Origin: Sphingomonas suaedae
GTDB taxonomy: Bacteria > Pseudomonadota > Alphaproteobacteria > Sphingomonadales > Sphingomonadaceae
Assembly: GCF_007833215.1 (NCBI RefSeq)
Contig: NZ_CP042239.1
Location: 3,780,001-3,844,000 of the forward strand
Length of the DNA stretch: 64,000 bases
Direction: 5' to 3'
Shown piece by piece: positions 8,380 through 15,794 of the stretch. Under the pieces are notes generated by a model that worked only from the letters and a program-made list of their open reading frames with translations, was not told the origin of the DNA and ran no database searches. Position numbers and translations under genes: made by a program. Numbering within the stretch: the stretch's first letter is position 1; each line of letters opens with the position of its first letter.

Positions 8380-9498
8380 ATGCACGCGGACGATCTGCAC
8401 AATGCGATCTCCCCGATCGAGGAGATCATCGAGGCGGCGCGCGACGGACATCCCTATATCCTGGTCGATGCCGAGGACCGGGAGAATGAGGGCGACGTCA
8501 TCATCCCCGCCCAGTTCGCGACCCCTGCGCAGATCAACTTCATGGCCCGGCACGCGCGCGGCCTGATTTGCCTTGCGATGACCGAGGAGCGGGCGAAGAA
8601 GCTGCGCCTGCCGCCGATGGTCGCCGACAACAATAGCGGCCACCGCACCGCCTTCACCGTCTCGATCGAGGCGCGCGAGGGCGTGACGACGGGGATTTCC
8701 GCGCAGGACCGCGCGCATACCATCGCGGTCGCGATCGACGCGACCAAGGATTGCGACGATATCGTCTCGCCGGGCCATGTCTTCCCGCTGGTCGCCAGGC
8801 CCGGTGGCGTGCTGGTGCGCGCGGGCCATACCGAGGCGGCGGTCGACGTATCGCGGCTCGCCGGGCTGATGCCGTCGGGGGTGATCTGCGAGATCATGAA
8901 CGACGACGGGTCGATGGCGCGGCTGCCCGAGCTGGTCGCCTTCGCGCAGCTCCACGGGCTCAAGATCGGGACCATCGCCGACCTCATCGCCTATCGCCGC
9001 CGCACGGAACGCTGCGTCACGCGCGTGCATGAGGAAGCGTTCGAGACCGTCTATGGCGAGGGGTTCCGCCTGACGGTGTTCCGCAGCATGATCGACCAGG
9101 TCGAGCATGTCGCACTATCGCGCGGGCGGATCGCGCCCGACCTGCCGACGCTGGTGCGGATGCACCGGCTGGACTTCGTGTCCGACATGCTGGGTCCCCC
9201 GACCGACCGGCGGGAATATGTGCAGCGCGCGCTCACCCGGATTGGCGGCCATGATGGCGCGGGAGTGATCGTGTTCATCCGCGATCCTTCGGTCAGCGCG
9301 GTTTCCGAACGGCGCACCAACGGACTGACGCCCACCAGCGAACAGCGCATCCGCGATTATGGCGTGGGCGCGCAGATCCTGCTGGATCTGGGCGTGCGGG
9401 ACATCGTGCTGCTGACCGACAGCGAAGCGCGATTGTCCGGGATCGAAGGCTATGGGTTGCGGATCATCGGCAGGGAAGGATTGGGTGGCGATGCCTGA
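8380..9498 (+). CDS. RibB (DHBP synthase) fused to a degenerate GTP cyclohydrolase II-like domain
   Basis: Residues 1-210 are a complete 3,4-dihydroxy-2-butanone 4-phosphate synthase: the acidic loop DAEDRENEGD (30-39), GHTEAAVD (149-156) and CEIM (170-173) are all present. This enzyme makes the four-carbon riboflavin precursor from ribulose 5-phosphate. The C-terminal 160 residues resemble GTP cyclohydrolase II but lack the three zinc-binding cysteines (the region after RMHRLDFVSD contains none), so only the RibB activity should remain. The ATG at 8380 has GAGG 5 nt upstream and is preferred to a GTG at 8362. It overlaps the flavin reductase gene by 8 nt. Its place in an LLM/flavin-reductase operon suggests local FMN supply. 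Confidence 0.88.
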   Translation: MHADDLHNAISPIEEIIEAARDGHPYILVDAEDRENEGDVIIPAQFATPAQINFMARHARGLICLAMTEERAKKLRLPPMVADNNSGHRTAFTVSIEAREGVTTGISAQDRAHTIAVAIDATKDCDDIVSPGHVFPLVARPGGVLVRAGHTEAAVDVSRLAGLMPSGVICEIMNDDGSMARLPELVAFAQLHGLKIGTIADLIAYRRRTERCVTRVHEEAFETVYGEGFRLTVFRSMIDQVEHVALSRGRIAPDLPTLVRMHRLDFVSDMLGPPTDRREYVQRALTRIGGHDGAGVIVFIRDPSVSAVSERRTNGLTPTSEQRIRDYGVGAQILLDLGVRDIVLLTDSEARLSGIEGYGLRIIGREGLGGDA

Positions 9499-10012
9499 GA
9501 CGGCTGTGACAGACGCGGTGGCGCCGACGGTCGCCGAGCAGCTGCGCACCGGGTTGCGGCGGCTGGGCAAGGCGGTGGTGGTCATCACCGCATGGCATGA
9601 CGAGCGCCGCTGGGCGATGACCGCGACGGCGGTGAGCGAGCTGAGCATGGACCCACCGTCGTTGCTGGTGTGCGTCAACAAGAGCGCGAGCCTGCACGGT
9701 CCGCTCACCGCGGGCGCCGCCTTCTGCGTCAACATCCTGCATCGCGATCAGCTCGCCGTGTCGAATGCGTGCGCGGGCAAGCTGAAGGGCGAGGCGCGGT
9801 TCGAACTGGGCGACTGGGGTGCGGGGGAGGATGGCACTCCCTATCTTCGCGACGCGCAGGCGAGTTTCTTCTGTCGCTACGAAAAGCATGTCGAGCATGG
9901 GACCCATGCCGTGGTGATCGGCGAGGTGCTGAGCGTCGATGTCGCGGGGGATGTCGATCCGTTGATCTATCTGGACGGCGGCTATGCGCGCGCCGCACCG
10001 CTCCCCGCATAG
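9491..10012 (+). CDS. Flavin reductase (HpaC-like FMN-binding split barrel)
   Basis: This 173-residue protein has the flavin-reductase-like split-barrel fold: RLGKAVVVITAWHD, WAMTATAVSELSMDPPSLLVCVNKSA and the late EHGTHAVVIGEV segment are typical of HpaC/NtaB-type NAD(P)H:flavin oxidoreductases. Such proteins deliver reduced FMN by diffusion to two-component monooxygenases. The start overlaps the end of the RibB gene by 8 nt. The obvious partners are the two LLM enzymes at 5853 and 10,139. Confidence 0.88.
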   Translation: MPETAVTDAVAPTVAEQLRTGLRRLGKAVVVITAWHDERRWAMTATAVSELSMDPPSLLVCVNKSASLHGPLTAGAAFCVNILHRDQLAVSNACAGKLKGEARFELGDWGAGEDGTPYLRDAQASFFCRYEKHVEHGTHAVVIGEVLSVDVAGDVDPLIYLDGGYARAAPLPA

Positions 10013-10023
10013 GGCATTTATAT

Positions 10024-10079
10024 CAGCCAGGCTGCTTATCCCTTCCAATTTGTCAGCACACCTGTTATAAGCCTGGCTG
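10024..10079. promoter_or_regulatory. Interrupted inverted repeat upstream of the second LLM gene
   Basis: CAGCCAGG and CTTAT (10,024-10,039, with a 3-nt bulge) are mirrored by ATAAG and CCTGGCTG (10,067-10,079) around a 27-nt loop. It lies in the 126-nt gap between the flavin reductase and LLM genes, both on the plus strand. It may be a regulator-binding site or a hairpin ending the upstream transcript; there is no T tract, so a classical terminator is less likely. Confidence 0.4.
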
Positions 10080-10138
10080 TCATTTAGTGCCGCGCTGGTC
10101 GAAAAGGTCGGGCGGGAGAGGAAGCGGAGGGTTACGCC

Positions 10139-11446
10139 ATGCAATTCGGCCTGTTCTATGAGCATCAGTCGCCGGCCCCGTTCACGGCCGAGAAGGATCG
10201 CGTGATCTTTCACAACGCGCTGGACGAGCTCGAACTCGCCGACAAGCTCGGCTATGATTATGCCTGGCTGGTCGAGCATCATTTCCTGGAGGAATATTCG
10301 CACAGCTCCGCGCCGGAAGTGTTCCTGGGCGCGCTGAGCCAGCGGACCAAGCGGATGCGGCTGGGCCATGGCATCTGCGTGATGCCGCCCAAGATCAACC
10401 ACCCCGCGCGCGTCGCCGAGCGGATCGCGACGCTGGACCTGCTGTCCAACGGTCGCGTCGAATGGGGCACCGGCGAGAGCGGCACCGCGGTTGAGCTGGA
10501 AGGGTTCGGAGTCCATCCCGACGACAAAAAGGGCATGTGGCGCGAGGCGACCGAGCAGACTGCCAACATGCTCGCCATGACGCCCTATCCGGGGTTCGAG
10601 GGCGAGCATTTCTCGATGCCGACCCGCAACATCGTGCCCAAGCCGCTGCAGGGTCCGCACCCGCCGCTCTGGGTCGCGTGCTCGCGCCGCGATACTATCC
10701 TGCATGCCGCGCGCAACGGCATGGGGGCGCTCGTGTTCGGCTTTGCCGCGCCCGAGCAGGCGGGCAAATGGGTGCAGGAATATTACGACATCATCCGGTC
10801 CGAGGAATGCGTGCCGATCGGACATGCGGTGAACGCCAACTTCGCGATCGTCACCGCGCTGTCGGTCAATGAGGACGAGCAGGAAGCGATTGCGCGCGGG
10901 ACCGAGGGGTTCAAATATTTCGGCTATTCGCTCGGTTTCTACGCGGCGTTCGGCAAGCATGTCCCCGGCCATTCCAACGTCTGGGAAGGCTTTAAAAAGG
11001 CCGAGGCCGGGATCGAGGACAATCACGGCAATGGCGGCATCGGCACGCCGGATCAGGTGTATGAGCACTGCAAGGCCTATGCCGATGTCGGCGTCGATCA
11101 GATCATCTTCGTCCAGCAGACCGGCCCGGCCAATCACGACCATATCTGCGAATCGCTTCAGCTGTTCGCGGACAAGGTGATGCCGCGGCTGAAGGCCGAC
11201 GAGGACGCGCGACTGGCGAAGAAGAAGGAAGAACTGGCGCCGCATATCGCGGCGGCGCTGGCGCGCAAGCCGCGTATGGCGGAGATCGCCAAGGACGAGA
11301 TCGAACCGGTGCGCTCCTATGGCCTGCGCAAGAAGGAAGCGGGGACGTTCGAGAATACCCGCTCCGATCGCGGCGGGGGGCTGGCGGTGGTCGCGGACGA
11401 TCCGCTGGCGCTGGTCTCGAGCCAGGCGGAGAAGGCGGCCGGATGA
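10139..11446 (+). CDS. LLM class flavin-dependent monooxygenase, copy 2
   Basis: This 435-residue protein is a second luciferase-family enzyme: it starts MQFGLFYEHQ, has LVEHHFLEEY (residues 43-52), then TLDLLSNGRVEWGTGES and PPLWVACSRRD. It is longer than the first copy (396 residues) because of a charged C-terminal tail after about residue 350. A GGAGGG ribosome binding site sits 7 nt upstream of the ATG. It overlaps the SDR gene by 4 nt. It is only distantly similar to the copy at 5853, so the two probably act on different intermediates and share the reductase at 9491. Confidence 0.85.
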   Translation: MQFGLFYEHQSPAPFTAEKDRVIFHNALDELELADKLGYDYAWLVEHHFLEEYSHSSAPEVFLGALSQRTKRMRLGHGICVMPPKINHPARVAERIATLDLLSNGRVEWGTGESGTAVELEGFGVHPDDKKGMWREATEQTANMLAMTPYPGFEGEHFSMPTRNIVPKPLQGPHPPLWVACSRRDTILHAARNGMGALVFGFAAPEQAGKWVQEYYDIIRSEECVPIGHAVNANFAIVTALSVNEDEQEAIARGTEGFKYFGYSLGFYAAFGKHVPGHSNVWEGFKKAEAGIEDNHGNGGIGTPDQVYEHCKAYADVGVDQIIFVQQTGPANHDHICESLQLFADKVMPRLKADEDARLAKKKEELAPHIAAALARKPRMAEIAKDEIEPVRSYGLRKKEAGTFENTRSDRGGGLAVVADDPLALVSSQAEKAAG

Positions 11447-12171
11447 GCATCTTACTGGGGCGCGTCGTTATCATCACCGGCGCGAGCTCGGGCATCGGGG
11501 AGGCGTGCGCGCTGGCCTTTGTATCCAGGGGGGCGAAGGTTGTTCTCGCCGCCCGGCGCGCTCAGCGGCTGAAGCTGTTGGTCGAAAAGCTGGGGGCGGC
11601 GGGGGGCGAGGCGCTGGCCGTCGCCACCGACGTGACCGACGAGGATGCGGTGGCCGCGCTGTTCGAACAGGCGATGGCGCGGTTCGGGCGGGTCGATGTA
11701 CTGGTCAACAATGCCGGCATCGCCGACAGCACGCCTGCCGAGGACACGCCGCTCGACCTGTGGCGCAAGGTGATCGACACCAACCTCACCTCCGCCTTCC
11801 TGTGCGCGCGGGGCGCGATCCCGATCATGCGCGCGCAGGGGCATGGGCGGATCATCAATGTCGGGTCGATCTCGGCCAAGGTGCCGCGCGCCAACAGCCC
11901 GGCCTATACCGCCAGCAAATGGGGGCTCGACGGTCTGACGCGCGCGCTTGCGATCGACTGCCGTGCGGACAATATCGCGGTGTCGGTGTTCCATCCGGGC
12001 ATCGTCGCGACCGAACTGGGCGGCGGGATGAGCAGCCTGCCCGACGATCTGGTCGCGCGGCCCGAGGATGCGGCGGACGTCATCGTGCACATGGCCGACC
12101 TGCCCGATCACCTCAATTTCTACGAGGCGCTGGTCGTGCAGAACAAGATCCCGTTCCTGGGGCGGGGTTAG
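11443..12171 (+). CDS. Short-chain dehydrogenase/reductase
   Basis: This 242-residue classical SDR shows the cofactor motif TGASSGIG (12-19), NNAG, the catalytic serine in NVGSIS and the YTASK motif. Such enzymes oxidise alcohols or reduce ketones with NAD(P). It is coupled by a 4-nt overlap to the LLM gene and ends convergently, overlapping the CMD gene at 12,168 by 4 nt. Residue 37, which helps set cofactor preference, lies in an AARRAQR stretch that suggests NADP; this is a weak inference. Confidence 0.88.
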   Translation: MSILLGRVVIITGASSGIGEACALAFVSRGAKVVLAARRAQRLKLLVEKLGAAGGEALAVATDVTDEDAVAALFEQAMARFGRVDVLVNNAGIADSTPAEDTPLDLWRKVIDTNLTSAFLCARGAIPIMRAQGHGRIINVGSISAKVPRANSPAYTASKWGLDGLTRALAIDCRADNIAVSVFHPGIVATELGGGMSSLPDDLVARPEDAADVIVHMADLPDHLNFYEALVVQNKIPFLGRG

Positions 12172-12497
12172 TCCGGCGCTTTCTGTGCGTCGACCAGCGT
12201 CTTGAGCTTGCGCGCGGCGCTGACCGCGACGGGCCAGCCAGCATAGAAGGCGATGTGCGCGATCGCTTCGCCCAGTTCCTCGACGGTCAGCCCGTTTTCG
12301 AGGCCCAGCTCCATATGCCCCTGCGTCTGTTCGCGGTTGAGCGCGATCAGGCAGGTGATGGTGATGAGGCTGCGGTCGCGGGGCGAGAGTTCGCCGCGCT
12401 CCCACACCTTGTCGTAGAGAATGTCCTGAGTGAGTTCGTCGAGCAGGGGCGCGACGGCGGCAAGTTCGCGGCCACGGCCGCCTGCGGGGCGTTTCAT
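12168..12497 (-). CDS. CMD family protein, short form, copy 1
   Basis: This 109-residue protein has the CMD core: VWERGELSPRDRSLITITCL, then GLENGLTVEELGEAIAHIAFYAGWP. It begins MKRP and closely resembles the 110-residue protein at 25,395, so these two form a subfamily distinct from the PcaC-like pair. The start codon overlaps the end of the aldolase gene by 4 nt. The function is presumed to be decarboxylation or tautomerisation of a pathway intermediate; no catalytic assignment can be made. Confidence 0.8.
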   Translation of the reverse strand: MKRPAGGRGRELAAVAPLLDELTQDILYDKVWERGELSPRDRSLITITCLIALNREQTQGHMELGLENGLTVEELGEAIAHIAFYAGWPVAVSAARKLKTLVDAQKAPD

Positions 12498-13273
12498 TTG
12501 CCATCTCCCGTTGCGCGATAGGGTGCGAAATTGGCAGCGGCTCCGTTGAGCGCGCCGCGGATCATGCCGAGGTCGGACAGCCAGGCGATATAATGGACGC
12601 CGCGCGCGACATAGGAGTCGAGTGCCTTGGCATTGCCGACGACGGTGCCGATATGCTTGCGGCCCGCCGCGACCTCGATCACGCGGTCGATCGCCGCGAC
12701 GACATCGGGATGGCTCGCATTGCCGGGATGGCCGAGCGACTGGCTGAGATCGCCCGGGCCGATGAACACGACGTCGAGTTCGGGGATCGCGCACAGCGCC
12801 TCGATATCCTCGACCATTTCCTTGTTCTCCACATGCACGCTCACCAGCGTCTCGGCATTGGCGCGCGTTTCATAGTCGGGGACGGTGCCATAGCCCGCGG
12901 CGCGGCAGGCGCGGGCGGAGCCGCGTTCGCCCTGCGGCCAGTATTTCGCCTTGCGGATCAGGTCGCGGACCTCGGCGGCGGACTTGAGCGAGGGCACCTG
13001 AATGCCGCTGGCGCCGCTGTCGAGGACGTGGAGGATGTTCGTTTCCTGTGCGTCCGGAGTGCGGATGATGCTGCTCATCCCCATCCGTTCACAGGTGCGG
13101 ATGAGGTTCTCGATCTGGCCATGGGTGAAGCAGCCATGTTCCGCATCGACGATCAGGAAGTCGAATCCGGCCAGGCCATAGAGTTCGGCGATCGCCGGGG
13201 AGTCCACCTTGAAGAAGCTGCCGAAGACGGTCTCCCCCGCCTCCAGCTTGCGCTTTACCGCCGAATTGAACAT
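12494..13273 (-). CDS. HpcH/HpaI family class II aldolase
   Basis: This 259-residue TIM-barrel enzyme matches HpaI-type metal-dependent pyruvate aldolases, which cleave 4-hydroxy-2-oxoacids to pyruvate and an aldehyde. The catalytic DAEH (43-46) and R71 (IIRTP) correspond to H45 and R70 of HpaI, and the metal-site region VFIGPGDLSQSLG is present. A GGAGAG ribosome binding site precedes the ATG. It forms a two-gene operon with the CMD gene. In a pathway that opens a ring by extradiol cleavage this is the expected lower step. Confidence 0.88.
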   Translation of the reverse strand: MFNSAVKRKLEAGETVFGSFFKVDSPAIAELYGLAGFDFLIVDAEHGCFTHGQIENLIRTCERMGMSSIIRTPDAQETNILHVLDSGASGIQVPSLKSAAEVRDLIRKAKYWPQGERGSARACRAAGYGTVPDYETRANAETLVSVHVENKEMVEDIEALCAIPELDVVFIGPGDLSQSLGHPGNASHPDVVAAIDRVIEVAAGRKHIGTVVGNAKALDSYVARGVHYIAWLSDLGMIRGALNGAAANFAPYRATGDGK

Positions 13274-13291
13274 CGGGCATCTCTCCGTCGC

Positions 13292-13354
13292 TTGCTATTT
13301 ACAAACGCCATTCAGCATGGCACCCGATCTCGTCAAGCTAAACCTTGATAGCAA
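13292..13354. promoter_or_regulatory. Divergent control region with nested inverted repeats
   Basis: TTGCTAT (13,292-13,298) and ATAGCAA (13,348-13,354) form a long-spaced inverted pair, and CCAT-N5-ATGG (13,308-13,320) lies between them. The region separates the aldolase gene (minus) from the esterase gene at 13,407 (plus). A dimeric regulator could bind here; which one is not known. Confidence 0.35.
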
Positions 13355-13406
13355 ATGCCGGAGCGCGGCACGACAGGAGGATGGGTGCGGAGCGTCGGGA
13401 CCGATC

Positions 13407-14348
13407 ATGGCTGACGCACCGCTGCTGGCCGAGGGGATTGCGGACTATCTGGCTGCAGTCCGGCGCCCTCCCGAAGCTGCGGTTTCGCTGGAAGCGGCGC
13501 GGCTGATCGCGGATCGCGATGCGCATCGGATCGCGGGTCCGCGCCCGGCGGGGATGCGGGTGACCGACAGCTATGTCCCCGATGTGGCGATCGAGACGGC
13601 TGTTCGCATCTATCGCCCGGCCGGGGAGGGTGCGCTGCCCGCGATTCTGTATCTGCACGGCGGCGGCTTCACGATTGGGAGCATCGAGACTTACGACTGC
13701 CTTGCCGCCGCGCTGGCCGAGGCGTGCGGCGCGGTGGTGGTTAGCGTCCAGTATGCGCGGCTGCCGGAGTCGACGCCGGGTGCGACGATCGCGCAATGCC
13801 ATGGCGTGCTGCGCTGGATGGCGCGGATGGCCGGGCCGCTTATGATCGACCCCACGCGGATCGCCGTGGCGGGGGACAGCGCGGGCGCGTGCCTTGCGAC
13901 CCATGTTGCGATGCGCGCGCGCGACGGCGACGGCCCGGCGCTGATCGGGCAGCTGCTCTGCTATGGCGTCTATGCGCTCGATCCGCAGCGCGAGGCCTAT
14001 GCGCTCGCCAACGATCCGGGCCTGCCGCGCGCGGTGATCGAGTCGATGATCGCCACCTGGCACGATTGCGCCGCGCGGGACGCGACGGTCGTGTCCGCAC
14101 CGCTCCATGCCGATCTCGCGGGGCTTCCTCCCACGATCCTCCTTTCGGCGGAACATGATCCGATGCGCACGGAGGGGGAGGAGTTTGCCGACGCGCTGCG
14201 CACTGCGGGGGTGGCGGTCGAAGCGCGGACCGCGCCTGGCATGTGCCACGGCTTTCTGCGCGCACAGCATTTTTCGGAACCCGCGCGTGCGGAGATGCAG
14301 TGGATCGGCGCCGCATTCCGAACGCTTCTCCAATCCATTCACCCCTAA
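13407..14348 (+). CDS. HSL-family alpha/beta hydrolase (esterase), copy 2
   Basis: This 313-residue protein has the HSL marks HGGG (84-87), GDSAG with S158, D251 (AEHDP) and H281 (MCHGF). It shares with the copy at 7027 the N-terminal GIADY, the SYVP/SYIP strand and a following CMD gene, so the two are paralogous modules. The ATG at 13,407 gives the best alignment with copy 1; the frame stays open much further upstream through the promoter region, which is unlikely to be translated. It is separated from the CMD gene by 14 nt. Confidence 0.85.
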   Translation: MADAPLLAEGIADYLAAVRRPPEAAVSLEAARLIADRDAHRIAGPRPAGMRVTDSYVPDVAIETAVRIYRPAGEGALPAILYLHGGGFTIGSIETYDCLAAALAEACGAVVVSVQYARLPESTPGATIAQCHGVLRWMARMAGPLMIDPTRIAVAGDSAGACLATHVAMRARDGDGPALIGQLLCYGVYALDPQREAYALANDPGLPRAVIESMIATWHDCAARDATVVSAPLHADLAGLPPTILLSAEHDPMRTEGEEFADALRTAGVAVEARTAPGMCHGFLRAQHFSEPARAEMQWIGAAFRTLLQSIHP

Positions 14349-14362
14349 CCAAGGACAACATC

Positions 14363-14752
14363 ATGGCACTCAAGACCGGCGATCCCGCATTCGAAGCGGG
14401 CCGCGATATGCGCAAGCAACTGTTCGGCGAGGGCAGCATCGCGCGGCTCGACGCGGCGGACGATTTTCACGAGCCGCTGGAAAATTACGTGACCTCGGCC
14501 TGCTTCGGAGAGACCTGGACGCGGGAGGGCCTGACGCTGCGCGAGCGCAGCCTGATCACCATGGCGATCTGCGCGGCGCTGAATCGCCACGTCCCGCTCA
14601 AACGGCTGGTCAAATGCGCGGTGCAGAATGGCGCGACCAAGGAGGACATCCGCGAGACGTTGCTCCAGACGACCCTGTATATCGGCGTGGCCGGAGGCGT
14701 CGAAAGCTGGGGGCTGGCGGCCGAGGCGCTGAAGGAAATCGACGCCTATTGA
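14363..14752 (+). CDS. CMD family protein, PcaC-like, copy 2
   Basis: This 129-residue protein resembles the CMD protein at 7992: both have an FGE-x-LD-x-DDF-x-EPL block near the N-terminus, then ACFGETW, RSLITMAICAALNRH and NGATKEDIRETLLQTTLYIG. The last helix carries SWGLAAEALKE, like SWRHAREALKA in copy 1. A purine-rich AAGGAC precedes the ATG. It ends convergently, overlapping the GlcG-like gene by 7 nt. The residues differ at the presumed active helix (LLQTT here, LLHAT in copy 1), so the two may act on different compounds. Confidence 0.8.
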   Translation: MALKTGDPAFEAGRDMRKQLFGEGSIARLDAADDFHEPLENYVTSACFGETWTREGLTLRERSLITMAICAALNRHVPLKRLVKCAVQNGATKEDIRETLLQTTLYIGVAGGVESWGLAAEALKEIDAY

Positions 14753-15225
14753 GCGGGCGGGGCAGGGCGTGCGGGCTTGAGGCCCGCCGCCTCGATCCCG
14801 GCGGCGGCGCAGGCGGCGTCTTCGGCGGGCCTGGCGCCCGAAACTCCCGCTCCGCCGAGCAGCACGCCATCGGCGGTATAGATCGGCACGCCACCCGCCA
14901 TCGCTGCGACATTGGGCATTCCGGAGGGCACGGTCATCGCCGCGAAATCGGCGGTCGCGCGGCCGAACTTGGCGGACGACACCGCCTTCCACTGCGCGAT
15001 CTCACCGCCGGCGGTCGAGACGCCGTCCATATGCGCCAGCGTCACCGGCATGGCGCGCGGATCGAGGATGACGATGGCGACCTTCAGCCCGCGCTGCTTG
15101 GCCCAGGCGAGGCAGGTGTCGCGGATCGTCGCGGCGCTGGCATAGTCGAGCGCGGGACGCGCGGTCTGGCCGATCGCGGCGGGGGCGATACACAGGCTTG
15201 CGGCGAGCAGCAGGTGGCGGTTCAT
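14746..15225 (-). CDS. GlcG/HbpS family heme-binding-like protein, exported
   Basis: This 159-residue protein has a signal peptide (MNRHLLLAASLCIAPAAIGQ) and a GlcG/HbpS (DUF336) domain, with the typical stretches AIVILDPRAMPVTLAHMDG, SAKFGRAT and GGVPIY plus GGAGVSG near the end. HbpS binds heme outside the cell; GlcG proteins accompany many oxidative pathways with unclear function. It lies 9 nt downstream of a cytochrome c gene, so the pair probably works in the periplasm, perhaps in electron transfer. The function is otherwise unknown. Confidence 0.8.
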   Translation of the reverse strand: MNRHLLLAASLCIAPAAIGQTARPALDYASAATIRDTCLAWAKQRGLKVAIVILDPRAMPVTLAHMDGVSTAGGEIAQWKAVSSAKFGRATADFAAMTVPSGMPNVAAMAGGVPIYTADGVLLGGAGVSGARPAEDAACAAAGIEAAGLKPARPAPPAQ

Positions 15226-15234
15226 TGGTGGCTC

Positions 15235-15627
15235 CTAGTTCAGTGCCATCAGATAATCGACGAGTTCCTTGCGCTTCTTCGCGTCCGACACACCCGGCGT
15301 CATCATCTTGGTGCCGGGCACCAGCCCCTTGGGGTTGGCGAGATAGGCGTCGAGATTGGCGCGGTCCCACCGTTTGCGCGACGCCTTCATCGCCGGGGAA
15401 TAGGCATAGCCAGGCTTCGTGCCCGCGATCTTCCCGCCGACCGCGAACAGGTTCGGGCCGATCCCGGATTTGCCGCCGGGATCGACGCTGTGACACGCCT
15501 TGCACTGGGCGAAAGCGGCGGGCGGCTGGGTTGCGGCGGGGGCCGGACTCCCAGTAGCGGCATGGGCGGCAAGGCCGACCAACGGCGCCATGATCGCAGT
15601 CCCGATGATGGCGGGTTTGATACGCAG
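15235..15627 (-). CDS. Class I c-type cytochrome
   Basis: This 130-residue exported protein has one heme-binding CKACH motif, the downstream GIGPNLFAVGG block and a likely axial methionine in KMMTPG, the pattern of mitochondrial-type cytochrome c. A signal peptide covers the first 25 or so residues. The GTG at 15,627 is preferred because AAGGAGAG lies 4-5 nt upstream; an in-frame TTG at 15,645 is the alternative. It is the first gene of a two-gene operon with the GlcG-like protein. It could carry electrons from a periplasmic dehydrogenase such as the quinohemoprotein at 34,772. Confidence 0.85.
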   Translation of the reverse strand: MRIKPAIIGTAIMAPLVGLAAHAATGSPAPAATQPPAAFAQCKACHSVDPGGKSGIGPNLFAVGGKIAGTKPGYAYSPAMKASRKRWDRANLDAYLANPKGLVPGTKMMTPGVSDAKKRKELVDYLMALN

Positions 15628-15794
15628 CACCTGTCTCTCCTTCAACGTTCGGCCCGCTTTCGGACTGCCAATTTGCGCAGATCGCGGCTAGGCGGCAAGC
15701 GAAAAATCAGATATCGCTGAATGACGTTAGATATGAACGCACGCGAATCACTGGACGGCAGGTCATTGCCGCCGACGCGAACGAGGAGAGCGAT

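Noticed and set aside
5853..11446. A true bioluminescence operon
   Set aside because: The LLM proteins are monooxygenases of the broad family; there are no luxCDE fatty-acid reductase genes and the two LLM genes are not a luxAB pair.
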